Below, piece by piece: positions 8,963 through 18,107 of a stretch of DNA of 64,000 bases (positions are counted from its first letter, which is position 1; every line of letters begins with the position of its first letter). Source of the DNA: Chlorobaculum limnaeum. Lineage in GTDB: Bacteria; Bacteroidota; Chlorobiia; Chlorobiales; Chlorobiaceae. The notes beneath the pieces were generated by a model, which was not told the DNA's origin, searched no databases, and saw nothing but the letters and a program-made list of their open reading frames with translations. The DNA lies in NCBI RefSeq assembly GCF_001747405.1, contig NZ_CP017305.1:824001-888000 (forward strand), given 5' to 3'. A program made the translations under genes and the position numbers.

Positions 8963-11126
8963 GCCGCTGTACCAGGCCGGTCAGGCGACGCTTTGACTTG
9001 CAGTTTTTGACCGCCAGCGCGAGCGCTTTGGGTTCGGCCACGATCACCACGAGCTTGCGTCCCCGCGTGACCGCCGTGTAGACGAGGTTGCGTTCGAGCA
9101 GCGTGAAGTGCTGCATGGCGAGGGGAATCACCACGGCGGGGTACTCCGAACCCTGGCTTTTGTGGATGCTCGTGGCGTAGGCGAGCGACAGTTCGTCGAG
9201 GTCGCCGAAGTCGTACTCCACGAGGTGGTGGTCGAAGCGGGCCGTCACCATCTCCGCCTCGGCGTCGATATGCTCGATGAGGCCGATGTCGCCGTTGAAC
9301 ACCTCCTTGTCGTAGTTGTTGACCGTCTGGAGCACCTTGTCGCCCGGCGCGAAGGTGCTGCCGAAGCGCGTGACCGTCGGTTTTGCGGCGGGGTTCAGCT
9401 TCGCCTGAAGCTCGACGTTCAGCGTGTGCACGCCGACGCCCCCCTTGTTCATCGGCGTCAGCACCTGCACGTCCTTCACCGGGTCGAGGCCGAAGCGCTT
9501 CGGGATGCGCTCCGTGACGAGCTGCATCACCTTGGCGTGAATATCCTCCGGCGAGCTGGCCTTGACGATGTAAAAGTCGGAGAGCTTCTCCCCTTCCGCC
9601 GTCAGCGGCATTTCGCCCTGGTTGATGCGGTGGGCGTTGACGACGATCATCGACTCGGCGGCCTGCCGGAAGATTTCGGTAAGGCGCAGGGTGGGAATCA
9701 CCTCCGACGTGATCATGTCCGAAAGCACCGCGCCGGGGCCGACCGAGGGGAGCTGATCGACGTCGCCCACCAGCACCACCGCCGCGCGGTCGGGAATCGC
9801 CGCCACGAGCTTCTGCATCAGCACGATATCGACCATCGAGGTCTCATCGACAACCACGAACGAGGCGTCGAGCGGATTGCCGCGTCCGCGCTTGAAGTCG
9901 AAAGCCTGCGGATCGAATTCGAGCAGGCGGTGGATGGTCTTCGCCTCGATGCCGGTCGATTCGGTGAGTCGCTTGGCCGCGCGTCCGGTGGGTGCGCAGA
10001 GCGCCACGGAGACCTTTTCTCGCTGGAGCACCGAGAGGATCGCCCGCAGGATCGTGGTTTTGCCGACGCCCGGCCCGCCGGTGATGATCGAGACCTTGCT
10101 CGCCAGCACCAGCGTCACCGCGCTGCGCTGCGACGGCGAGAGCTCGAGGCCGGTCTCCTCCTCGATCCACGGCAGCGCCTCGTGCGGGTCGAACGCCTCC
10201 CACGGCAATCCGCCGCGCATCAGGCGTTGCAGGCCTGAGGCCACGCCTGTTTCAGCGCGGTGCAGCGATTCGAGGAAGATGCACGGCACCTCGTCAATTA
10301 TTTCGGCTACGATGCGGCGAGTAAGCTTTTCGTTCTTCACCGCTTCGGCCACGAGCGGGCGGTCGATCTGGAGCAGGCGCGACGCCTCGTCGATGAGCGT
10401 CTCCTCCGGCACGGCGCAGTGGCCGCTCTGCGACAGTTCGCCGAGCACGTGGCTGATGCCAGCTTCGGCCCGCATCAGCGAATTTTTCGCAACGCCGAGG
10501 CTCGTGGCGATAGCGTCGGCGGTCTGGAAGCCGATCCCCTCGATGTCGAGCGAGAGGCGGTAGGGATTCTCCGTGATCGTGGCGATGGCCCGTTCGCGAT
10601 AGCGCCGGTAGATTTTCCAGGAGCGCGCCGCGCCGACGCCGTGTGATTGCAGGAAGAGCATGATGTCGCGCACCGCCTTCTGTTGGCTCCACGACGCCTT
10701 GACCATGTCGAGCCGCCTTTTGCCGATGCCGGGCACTTCGAGCAGCCGCTCCGGTTCGTTCTCGATCACCTCGAAGACCGCGTCGCCGAAATGCTCGACC
10801 AGCTTCTTCGCGAAATAGTTGCCGAGTCCCTTCACCTGCCCCGAGGCGAGGTAACGCTCCTTGCCTTCGAGGGTGGTGGGCTGCACGGGGGTGATCTTCG
10901 AGGCCTTGAACTGCAAGCCGTGGGTGCGGTCGTTCTGCCACTCGCCGACGCACTCCATGAACTGTCCCACGGCGGGCGAGGCGGCGCGGCCCACCACCGC
11001 AACCGGCTCGCGCTGCCCCGCGACGCTCAGGCGAAGCACCGTGAAGCCCGACTCCTCGCTGTGAAAGGTCACCCGCTCGACGGAGCCGGAGAGGCGCTCT
11101 TCGTTGGAGTCGGCGGCTGGTTGCAT
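8925..11126 (-). CDS. recD2: ATP-dependent helicase RecD2
   Basis: A superfamily 1B 5'-3' DNA helicase of about 733 aa of the RecD2/TraA type, which acts without RecBC. The N-terminal OB-like segment (SGSVERVTFHSEESGFTVL) and helix-hairpin-helix region precede the helicase core: Walker A IITGGPGVGKTT, motif II VVDETSMVD, motif III LVGDVDQLPSVG, and C-terminal TSIHKSQGSEYPAV with LVYTAVTRGRK. I prefer ATG 11126 (MQPAADSNEER) because the in-frame extension to 11177 encodes only a Ser/Thr run over a 9-bp DNA repeat. The 3' end overlaps the convergent amidotransferase gene by 38 bp. Confidence 0.95.
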   Translation of the reverse strand: MQPAADSNEERLSGSVERVTFHSEESGFTVLRLSVAGQREPVAVVGRAASPAVGQFMECVGEWQNDRTHGLQFKASKITPVQPTTLEGKERYLASGQVKGLGNYFAKKLVEHFGDAVFEVIENEPERLLEVPGIGKRRLDMVKASWSQQKAVRDIMLFLQSHGVGAARSWKIYRRYRERAIATITENPYRLSLDIEGIGFQTADAIATSLGVAKNSLMRAEAGISHVLGELSQSGHCAVPEETLIDEASRLLQIDRPLVAEAVKNEKLTRRIVAEIIDEVPCIFLESLHRAETGVASGLQRLMRGGLPWEAFDPHEALPWIEEETGLELSPSQRSAVTLVLASKVSIITGGPGVGKTTILRAILSVLQREKVSVALCAPTGRAAKRLTESTGIEAKTIHRLLEFDPQAFDFKRGRGNPLDASFVVVDETSMVDIVLMQKLVAAIPDRAAVVLVGDVDQLPSVGPGAVLSDMITSEVIPTLRLTEIFRQAAESMIVVNAHRINQGEMPLTAEGEKLSDFYIVKASSPEDIHAKVMQLVTERIPKRFGLDPVKDVQVLTPMNKGGVGVHTLNVELQAKLNPAAKPTVTRFGSTFAPGDKVLQTVNNYDKEVFNGDIGLIEHIDAEAEMVTARFDHHLVEYDFGDLDELSLAYATSIHKSQGSEYPAVVIPLAMQHFTLLERNLVYTAVTRGRKLVVIVAEPKALALAVKNCKSKRRLTGLVQRLRESGKQSWQNL

Positions 11127-11142
11127 GGGCGGCGGCGTTGCG

Positions 11143-11178
11143 ATGGACGTTGTGGACGACGTTGACGTTGTGGACAAC
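11143..11178. repeat. Four-unit GTGGACNNN-type 9-bp tandem repeat
   Basis: Four 9-bp units in tandem: ATGGACGTT, GTGGACGAC, GTTGACGTT, GTGGACAAC. It sits between recD2 and the minus-strand four-helix-bundle gene upstream. If recD2 began at 11177, the repeat would be translated as a Ser/Thr-rich leader. Related copies lie at 4383-4400 and 54136-54199. Confidence 0.7.
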
Positions 11179-11195
11179 CGCCCGGATGATTGCGT

Positions 11196-12107
11196 TTACG
11201 GTTTTGCGGCGGCGAGCTTCTGGAGTGCTTCGAGGGCGCGGTCGCACTCAGCTTCGGTCTTGCGCTTGTCGCCGAGCGAGAGGGCGGCGGTGCTCCTGTT
11301 GGTGTTCAGCGTCGAGAGACGCACGATTTCGCTGTTGACGCGCATGAACTCGCCGAAGTCGGTCGTCGCCTCGCGGATGAAGACGCGGCTCTTTTTGCCG
11401 GTCATTTTGTCGAGCGACTTCAATGCCGCGCCGACCTTTGCCTGTTCGGCCTGCATTGATGCTTCGAGCCTCTTCTTGTCGCCGTCAGCGGTGGCGTTCA
11501 CGTGGCGCATCTGAAGGATGGCGATGTTGCGGATGGCGAGTTTCGCGTCCGTGGCGATCTTCTCCATCTGCGCTTTTCGCCACTCCGGCTTGACCTTGGC
11601 TGTCAGCTTGGCGAGGTTGCCGTCGATCTTTTGTTGCAGCTCCGAGCCGATAGTGCCGGACAGGTCGAGCGCCTTGACGTTGGTGTTTTGCATGGCCGAT
11701 TCGAGCAGCCTGCCATCGATCTGTTGAAGCTCAGCCCACGATTTGCCAAAATTTGCGACCAGCTTCTTCTCTTTTTCGGAGCCGCTGCTGGCGACGAGCT
11801 TTTCGAGCTTTTTCAGGTCGCTTCCGATCTCGCTTGCCGCGGCTTTCGACTGCTCGGCGAAGTTGGCGGACTCCTCGTCACTCTCGGACAGGACAGCGCT
11901 TTTCTCCTTTTCAGCCGACCGCGCCAGGCTCACCCGCATCTCCGCGAGCAGCGCCAGTTTCTGCGATCCGGCGGCCCCGCCGCCCATGATCGCGGCGCTC
12001 TGGAACCAGAACGACGCCAGCAGCGTGATGAGCGCCGTCGCCACCAGGCTCGCCGCCCATGCCAGTCCAATGCTTTTGCCCGCCTCTTTCTCGTCTGCTT
12101 TCATCAT
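11196..12107 (-). CDS. Membrane-anchored four-helix-bundle (4HB_MCP-like) protein
   Basis: A 303-aa protein with one N-terminal membrane helix at about residues 15-37 followed by Ala/Lys/Glu-rich helical segments. The pattern resembles the periplasmic four-helix-bundle sensor domain of chemoreceptors (4HB_MCP), but with no second membrane helix, HAMP or signalling domain after it. The protein therefore seems to be a tethered extracytoplasmic helical bundle, not a receptor. Its role is unknown. The stop lies about 70 bp upstream of the recD2 start on the same strand, with the 9-bp repeat between them. Confidence 0.8.
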   Translation of the reverse strand: MMKADEKEAGKSIGLAWAASLVATALITLLASFWFQSAAIMGGGAAGSQKLALLAEMRVSLARSAEKEKSAVLSESDEESANFAEQSKAAASEIGSDLKKLEKLVASSGSEKEKKLVANFGKSWAELQQIDGRLLESAMQNTNVKALDLSGTIGSELQQKIDGNLAKLTAKVKPEWRKAQMEKIATDAKLAIRNIAILQMRHVNATADGDKKRLEASMQAEQAKVGAALKSLDKMTGKKSRVFIREATTDFGEFMRVNSEIVRLSTLNTNRSTAALSLGDKRKTEAECDRALEALQKLAAAKP

Positions 12108-12243
12108 GAGCGCCGTCCCGATGGTTAGCTAATGTTCGGAAAAGTTTATTTTTTAACGATTCGGGGAATATACGAAAGGGCGTACACGATTTGCCGCAAA
12201 AGCTCGCGCCCGATTCAGGAAAATGAAAAAGCGGAGGTCAACC

Positions 12244-12789
12244 ATGATGCAATCCGGTCTTGAAGAGATTTCGATGGTCGATGTGCTGGTCGATCCCTGG
12301 CTGAGGGTAGTCGGGCGCGACTTCGAAGGCTACCGCAACCACTGCCGCCGGGTGTTCATCTTCGCCTGCGAGCTGGTCGAAGCGGAGGGGGAGAGCCGCC
12401 AGAAGATCGCCATCGCCTCCGCGTACCACGACCTCGGCATCTGGGCGGACAAAACCTTCGACTACCTCGAACCTTCGAAGCGCCTCGCCCGCGCATATCT
12501 CGAATCGACCGGCAAGGTCGGCTGGACGGACGAGATCGAAACGATGATCGATCAGCACCACAAAGTCACCCCGTGGAGCTGCAACCCCGGCTGGTTCGTC
12601 GAACCCTTCCGCCAGGCCGACTGGATCGACGTTACCCTCGGCGCGCGGAACTTCGGCCTCCCGCGCCGATTCATCCTCGAAATCCAGCGCCGCTACCCCA
12701 ACGCCGGCTTCCACCTCGCGCTCGTCCGCCTGACCATCGGGCGATTGAAGGAGCATCCGAAGGATCCGCTGCCGATGGTGCGGTGGTGA
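12244..12789 (+). CDS. HD-domain protein (putative metal-dependent phosphohydrolase)
   Basis: A 181-aa protein with an HD-type metal site: an early His in YRNHCRRVFIFACEL, the paired His-Asp in ASAYHDLGIW at about residues 60-69, and later His residues in IDQHHKV. HD proteins of this size usually hydrolyse phosphate esters of nucleotides or related small molecules; the substrate cannot be told. ATG 12244 is chosen because a GGAGG at 12233-12237 sits 6 nt upstream; the in-frame ATG at 12223 lacks such a site. The gene stands alone between divergent and unrelated neighbours. Confidence 0.85.
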   Translation: MMQSGLEEISMVDVLVDPWLRVVGRDFEGYRNHCRRVFIFACELVEAEGESRQKIAIASAYHDLGIWADKTFDYLEPSKRLARAYLESTGKVGWTDEIETMIDQHHKVTPWSCNPGWFVEPFRQADWIDVTLGARNFGLPRRFILEIQRRYPNAGFHLALVRLTIGRLKEHPKDPLPMVRW

Positions 12790-12909
12790 GGAGGTTGTTG
12801 TCGCGAGGAGTAGTGGCAGTGGTACTTCGTCTCATTTCTGTAGTGGTCTTGCCAATCGGTATCGAAATCGATATGTTGAGCGTATGGTAATTTCTATTGG
12901 AAAAATAGT

Positions 12910-13182
12910 ATGAATACCACGCTCATTGATAGCGAACCTTGCGCTCTTCGGGCTTGGGCTGAGGGACGGATAAATTTTCTTGAGCTTTCCGAAGGACGCA
13001 TTATCGGCTTTCAATCGGATCGATTCAGGATTCTGAAAGCGGCCTCGGAAGAGGAGCTGAAAAAGGTAACGGTTGAGGTCAACGGTTTTGCGCTGCGCTG
13101 GGAAGAGCTGGATGAGGATTTGACGGTCGAAGGCATTGTCGCCGGTCGTTTTCAGCTCCCGCTGCCGGAAGTCGCGGCGTGA
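12910..13182 (+). CDS. DUF2442 family protein
   Basis: A 90-aa protein with the layout of DUF2442 proteins: a central LELSEGRIIGFQSDRFRILK block and an ending that describes size and position in the DLTVEGIVAGR style. DUF2442 genes often pair with a DUF4160 gene in what look like toxin-antitoxin-type modules. Here I find no DUF4160 frame in the 120 bp upstream or just downstream, so the gene appears to be an orphan. It borders an AT-rich patch, consistent with mobile small-module DNA. Confidence 0.7.
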   Translation: MNTTLIDSEPCALRAWAEGRINFLELSEGRIIGFQSDRFRILKAASEEELKKVTVEVNGFALRWEELDEDLTVEGIVAGRFQLPLPEVAA

Positions 13183-13304
13183 CGCGTTCTGCAAATAGTA
13201 TGCGGCTACCAACGGTGGATAAAATATCCGTAGCTTTCGCAGATGCAGATTAAAAATCTGGTGTTTTACACGGAAACTATATAATCAATCAAAGTAGGCT
13301 TATT

Positions 13305-14114
13305 ATGATAAAAGATACATTTTCGATAGAAGATCTTTTAGAGATATTCGTATCAGGAGGGATTGTGATGCTTGGCGCATGGTATCTGAATCGAGCAGCA
13401 CTGTTTGAATATTTTCCGGCTATTGCGCAGGACGTCAATTCTATGGGTGATTCAAAGCTTGGTGGTAAGGCAGTAGTCTTTGTTATCTTAGTTATGTTTG
13501 CGGGTGTGATTATTACTCACATCTTTGATGCTGTTCTACCTTTGATTATAGAGAATCATAGAATTCGAAGAACAAAAGGTCTAATAATCAAAAAGCTATT
13601 TTCGTACGCTTTGTTGATAGTTTCGGCACCCACGATGCGTGACCCTCGAGCAATCGCAATAGAACGCTATTTAAATTCGAACCGAAAGGATTGGTTTTTG
13701 AAAATGGTACAGGCTTGGGCACACTCAGATGAACGACGATTAGTGAGCTATGATGAGAAGATTGTTGTGCATCAGCATATAGTTAATCGGCTTCGTGTGT
13801 ATTCGGAAGATTCACGCAAAGTGCTATTAGAATCTTATCAGCAAATGAGCTTTGCTGGCTCTATCTTTATTGCGATACTATTGCTTCTTCCTTTCACATT
13901 AATTGCATTTTGGGCGCAGTCTTTTGTTGATACTACGAAGTACAAAATCTATTCGTATACGCAGTTAATGTTCTTTGCTACCGCAATCTGGCTGTTCTCT
14001 GTCATTAGCTGCTATTCCCTTAAACGCCGCGCTAGAAACTTTTACTCTCAGGTTGTGACGATTGCAATGCATTTTTATGATCAAAGTACAACTGCCCAGA
14101 AGATAGATTCATAA
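13305..14114 (+). CDS. Unrecognised AT-rich membrane protein
   Basis: A 269-aa protein with four probable membrane segments, near residues 12-32, 52-78, 184-206 and 216-236. They are arranged as two hairpins around a soluble middle of about 100 residues rich in Arg/His/Tyr. I recognise no family. Base composition and codon use are far more AT-rich than the flanking genes, which points to acquisition by transfer. A TATAAT-like box occurs just upstream (about 13279), and a small hairpin follows. It lies next to a truncated rimO copy, suggesting the segment arrived or was rearranged as a unit. Confidence 0.75.
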   Translation: MIKDTFSIEDLLEIFVSGGIVMLGAWYLNRAALFEYFPAIAQDVNSMGDSKLGGKAVVFVILVMFAGVIITHIFDAVLPLIIENHRIRRTKGLIIKKLFSYALLIVSAPTMRDPRAIAIERYLNSNRKDWFLKMVQAWAHSDERRLVSYDEKIVVHQHIVNRLRVYSEDSRKVLLESYQQMSFAGSIFIAILLLLPFTLIAFWAQSFVDTTKYKIYSYTQLMFFATAIWLFSVISCYSLKRRARNFYSQVVTIAMHFYDQSTTAQKIDS

Positions 14115-14140
14115 CACTATTCTTGAACTGAATTTTTTGA

Positions 14141-14165
14141 CTTGATTGCTCGATCAAGCTTGTTT
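14141..14165 (+). terminator. Probable terminator of the AT-rich membrane gene
   Basis: A 6-bp stem, CTTGAT and ATCAAG, with a 6-nt loop is followed by CTTGTTTTT, 27 bp after the stop codon. The stem is short, but position and T-run fit rho-independent termination. Confidence 0.5.
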
Positions 14166-14616
14166 TTCAATATTATTCAAGTGTGAGTCGCATTTTTATC
14201 TTCGGTCTATTTTACTATTATTAGTTAAATAGGTTGTTCGTAGAATTTCGTGGATAAGCTCAAGGGGAGTCGCTCAGGCAAATATCAAAGCTACGCAACG
14301 AAATTTACTGAAAAATGCTATAAGTATTAATAAAGCAATAAGATAAATAAACTCTTTATTTGGTGAGCTGAGGCTTGAATGGGTTTTTATGAGGTGCTTT
14401 TGGTCACTCGATTCATCCATATTCACCAATCACCCACGATAATCTGCGAAGAACCATTAAATAAGATATTTGAAGTTAGTATTATCAATACTCAACTTTT
14501 TATATGGTATGGCCTACTTCGTAATGATAATCCTTTAACTGAGGGAGATGTTGCTGACAAGTGTGTCAATATTATAACATGTGAATACGCGACATAACAA
14601 AAAAGTTCTTTGTCAG
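14166..14616. other. AT-rich gene-free stretch
   Basis: About 450 bp of AT-rich DNA between the membrane gene's terminator and the rimO remnant. One 72-codon plus-strand frame (14379-14597) occurs, but it has no ribosome site and no recognisable domain, so I do not call it. No tRNA, hairpin array or IS end was found. Confidence 0.5.
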
Positions 14617-15056
14617 TCAGTTATCGCTAATTCTCCCAAACGACTCGTAAGCCGTCGAATCCTCGATAATCACTTTGCAAAAATCGCCCTCCTCGACAAT
14701 CGTATCGCCAATCTCAATAAGCATGTCGTTGTCCACCTCGGGGGCGTCGTATTCGGTTCGGGCATAGGTTGTTCCATCCTCAATCCGCTCGATGAGCACG
14801 GTGAGCGTCTGGCCTTCGAGCTTGCGGTCGAGGCTGGTGGCTATGCCTTTCTGTAGTTCCATCAGTTCGCCGACTCGTTCCTCCTTCTCGTCGTCGCTGA
14901 CGGTGTTCTTCAGCGCGTAGGCGGGGGCGTGTTCTTCGTGGCGGTAGGGGAAGCAGCCGAGGCGGTCGACGCGCGTTGCATGTACGAAGTTGAGCAGCTC
15001 TTCGAACTCTTCGCGGGTTTCGCCGGGATAGCCGCGATCATGGTGGTGCGGATGAG
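14617..15056 (-). pseudogene. Truncated, frameshifted copy of the rimO 3' end
   Basis: The minus strand encodes a protein closely resembling the last roughly 148 residues of the intact RimO at 25404-26711, including EEHAPA, VGELMELQ, RKLEGQTL, RTEYDAPEVDND and IIEDSTAYE-FGR, then its own stop. Homology begins at the codons for RTTMIA and stops abruptly upstream near 15056. Just inside that edge one G is missing (ATGATCGCG-GCTATC against ATGATCGCGGGCTAC), so the frame is broken as well as truncated. The copies differ at many positions, so this is an old duplication or a piece from a relative. It is not expected to be functional. Confidence 0.88.
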
Positions 15057-15189
15057 GCCTGAAGACAAGAGGTCATGCCCAAAAAAGGTTGGCCCCGGAA
15101 AACCTTTGTGCTGCTGTGTGTTGGTATCTACATGCAGAAAAAATACATTGAACCATTGCCATGATATCCAACCCAGCGACCCGAGTTCC

Positions 15190-17080
15190 ATGAGCAGGCT
15201 TTTTGCGAAGAATCGCTTCAGGCGGCGTATTGCTGTCTTGACCTACCTCATCCTGCGTAAAAGCCGTTACTTCAAGGGTACGTCCCAACAGTTCGTTCGC
15301 ATGACGTGGGCTTCGTTCCTCGCCCAGCTCAACCTCAATCAGGATCTGCCGTTTCTGCTCGTCGCCGTTTTCGTTGGCCTCGTCACCGGTTACGTCGCCG
15401 TCATTTTCCATGAGGCCATCAAGATCATCAGTTCGTACCTTTTTTTACGGCACGACCGCTCTTGGCCTGCCGACCTTCAACAATTATCTCCGTATTTTTC
15501 TGCTTCCGCTGATTCCCGCCCTTGGCGGCCTCGTCGTCGGCCTCTACAATGCCTTCGTCGTCAAAGCCCGACCTGAGCACGGGTTGCCTTCGGTCATCAA
15601 GGCGGTCGCGCAGAAAAATGGCAAGATCCCCAAAAAAAACTGGATTCATAAAACCTTCACTTCGGTGGTGAGCATCGGTACCGGTGGCGGTGGCGGCCAG
15701 GAGGCGCCGATCGCGCAGGTGGGCGCGTCGATTGGCTCGACCGTTGCGCAAATGCTCAAATTTTCGCCGGGGCGCACCCGGACGCTTCTCGGTTGCGGCG
15801 CGGCGGCAGGACTTTCCGCCGTGTTCAACGCTCCTATCGGCGGCGTGATGTTCGCCGTCGAGGTGATTCTCGGCGATTTCAGCGTCCGCACGTTCAGCCC
15901 CATCGTGGTAGCCGCCGTGGTGGGAACCGTGCTGTCGCGAAGCTATCTCGGCAATTATCCGACCTTTCAGGTTCCGGCTTACAGCCTCATCTCTGATACT
16001 GAGCTGGTTTTTTACTTCATTCTTGGTGTACTTGCCGGTCTCACGGCGGTGTTTTTCATCAAGACCTTTTACGCTATCGAAGAGCGGATTCAGAAGATCG
16101 AAAAGCGTTTCCGCATCCCGGCGTGGTCGATGCCCGCCATCGGCGGCCTGTTGTGCGGACTCATCAGCATGTGGGTGCCGGAGCTGTACGGCTTCAGCTA
16201 CGAGGTGATCAACAAGGCGCTGACCGGGCAGGAGAGCTGGGAGAACATGATCGCCGTCTATCTGCTCAAGCCGGTGGTTGCGGCGCTGACGGTCGGCTCA
16301 GGCGGCTCGGGCGGCATGTTTGCCCCAACCATGAAGATGGGCGCGATGCTCGGCGGCATGTTCGGCAAGGTGGTACACGAACTCTTCCCGAACATGACCG
16401 CCGCTTCGGGCGCCTACGCGCTGGTCGGCATGGGCGCGGTGACGGCGGGCATCATGCGCGCGCCGCTGACGGTCATCCTTATTTTATTCGAAATTACCGG
16501 CCAGTACGAAATCGTGCTGCCCATCATGTTCGCGGCGGTCACCTCCGCGCTGGTGGCCCGGCTGGCCTATCCCTACACGATGGAGACCTACGTGCTCGAA
16601 AAGGAGAATGTGCGCGTCGGCTTTGGCATCGCGCTCACGATTGCCGGAAATATCAGCGTGCTTGAGGTGATGCAGCGCAAATTCGTCAAGTTTTTCGATG
16701 TCACCAGGGTCGAAACCATCATCGATGCGTTCCACAACACCCGCGATTCGCATTTTTTCATCACGACCCCAGATGGCGTATTTATCGGCATCATCGGTCT
16801 CGACGAGATGAGCCTCGTGCTGAAGGAGGGCAGTTTTCCCGGCATGATCGCCGATGACCTGGTCAAGAAGAATGTCACCGTGCTCTACGACACCTCCAAA
16901 CTCGACGAGGCGCTCAAGATTTTCGAGATTTCCGGATACTCGACACTGCCGGTGGTCGAACACCATACGGGAAAGCTGCTTGGCATTCTCAAGCAGGACG
17001 AGGCGTTCTCCTATTACCGAAAGCAGATGAACCTCATTGGCGAAGATATCAGCGAACTTGCCCACCATCGGGCGAAGTAA
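15190..17080 (+). CDS. ClC-family chloride channel/transporter with CBS pair, broken by a +1 frameshift
   Basis: Two overlapping frames together encode one ClC protein of about 630 aa. The first (from ATG 15190) gives the N-terminus and first membrane helix through HEAIKIISSYLF. At a run of seven Ts (15440-15446) the frame must shift for the rest (FYGTTALGLP onward) to follow. With six Ts the reading is continuous. The second frame holds the ion-pathway motifs (EHGLP, GGGGQEAP with the gating-type Glu, GGSGGMFAPTMKMG) and two C-terminal CBS domains (about residues 500-620). This could be a sequencing error, a recent mutation, phase-variable slippage or transcriptional slippage. Confidence 0.88.
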
Positions 17081-17293
17081 TCGCTGCTCCGGTGCGGCAT
17101 CAGGTGATGGCGCTTCGTTTGTCACAAGTGTAACAATCCGCTTGCATTTGCGGCGATCGATGCGTATGGTTTTATAACGCCTCGCCTGAACCGCTCATCT
17201 TCAGTGCGAGCGCGTCGAATCAGGAGACTCCCCAAAAAGCGCTTTGTCCCGGCAAGGCGCGATGGCCTTCATGAACCACGATGGAGATGCCTC

Positions 17294-17974
17294 ATGACCC
17301 GTTTCAGGCCGAACTGTTCCGAGCCAAGCCTGCTCGACCTGGTCGCGGCGGGAGAGGGATTGTGCATAGAGTTCAAGCGGCTCATCCACTCCGCGTCCAA
17401 AATCGCCCGTTCGATCACGGCATTCGCGAATACTTCCGGCGGCGTAATCCTGATCGGGGTTGACGATGACCGGCGGATCGTGGGCATCCACAGCGAAAAG
17501 GAGACGCTCGAAATCATCGATGAGGCGATGCGCTTCCACATCGAACCGAAGCCGCGCATCGAGGTGCGTTTCGAGGAGTTCAGGCGGCGCATGGTGCTGC
17601 TCGTCGATATTCCCGAAAGCCCGGAACGCCCTCACTTTCATATCGAACGGCCCGTCCGGCGCGACAGCGGCAAGCGTTGCCTCGAGCGGCGAGTATTCAT
17701 CCGCGACGGCAGCCACAACAAGGCCGCTTCGGATGACCGCATCGAACTCATGCTTTCGTCGAAGGAGCCGGTCAGGGTTTCGTTTACTGACCGCGAGCGC
17801 CGCCTGCTTGACTGGCTGAGTGACCACGGGCGCATCACGGCGGAGCAGTTCGCCGACAGCGCCTGCATTCCGATGAAGGAGGCGCGGCGCATTCTGGTGT
17901 CGCTGGTCAGATCCGGCGCGTTGCGGCTCGACTCCATGAATGGCATCGGCAGCTACGCTTTGGCGCTCCGCTGA
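17294..17974 (+). CDS. AlbA_2-domain (Schlafen-type) putative DNA-binding protein
   Basis: A 226-aa protein whose first 110 residues match the AlbA_2 domain: GLCIEFKRLIHS, then ITAFANTSGGVILIGVDDD and IVGIHSEKE. The remainder carries RRVFIRDGSHNKAAS, typical of these proteins, and a C-terminal winged-helix-like segment (HGRITAEQFADSACIPMKEARRI split around the turn). Proteins with this fold are usually annotated as transcriptional regulators or ATP-binding. ATG 17294 is supported by GGAG at 17283-17286; the in-frame frame upstream adds an unsupported basic leader. It precedes the ATP-grasp trio in the same direction, 133 bp away, so a regulatory link is possible but unproven. Confidence 0.85.
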   Translation: MTRFRPNCSEPSLLDLVAAGEGLCIEFKRLIHSASKIARSITAFANTSGGVILIGVDDDRRIVGIHSEKETLEIIDEAMRFHIEPKPRIEVRFEEFRRRMVLLVDIPESPERPHFHIERPVRRDSGKRCLERRVFIRDGSHNKAASDDRIELMLSSKEPVRVSFTDRERRLLDWLSDHGRITAEQFADSACIPMKEARRILVSLVRSGALRLDSMNGIGSYALALR

Positions 17975-18107
17975 TCGTCAGCCAAAACAGCCTCGTTTAC
18001 CCTACATTTTCGTATTATTATTTTAGGAAATCATCCTAAATAACCGTATTTATTTAAGTCGCAACCGAGTGGTTCGACTCAGTACGCAATCTCTTTTTTT
18101 ACCGGCC

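Noticed and set aside
10294-11247. 317-codon minus-strand frame overlapping recD2
   Set aside because: Out-of-frame shadow of recD2; helicase motifs are only in the other frame.
12790-12909. DUF4160 partner for the DUF2442 gene
   Set aside because: I looked for the usual companion upstream and found no frame with its pattern.
14379-14597. 72-codon plus-strand frame in the AT-rich gap
   Set aside because: No ribosome site, no domain, AT-rich composition expected to give random open frames of this size in one direction; kept only as part of the gene-free stretch.
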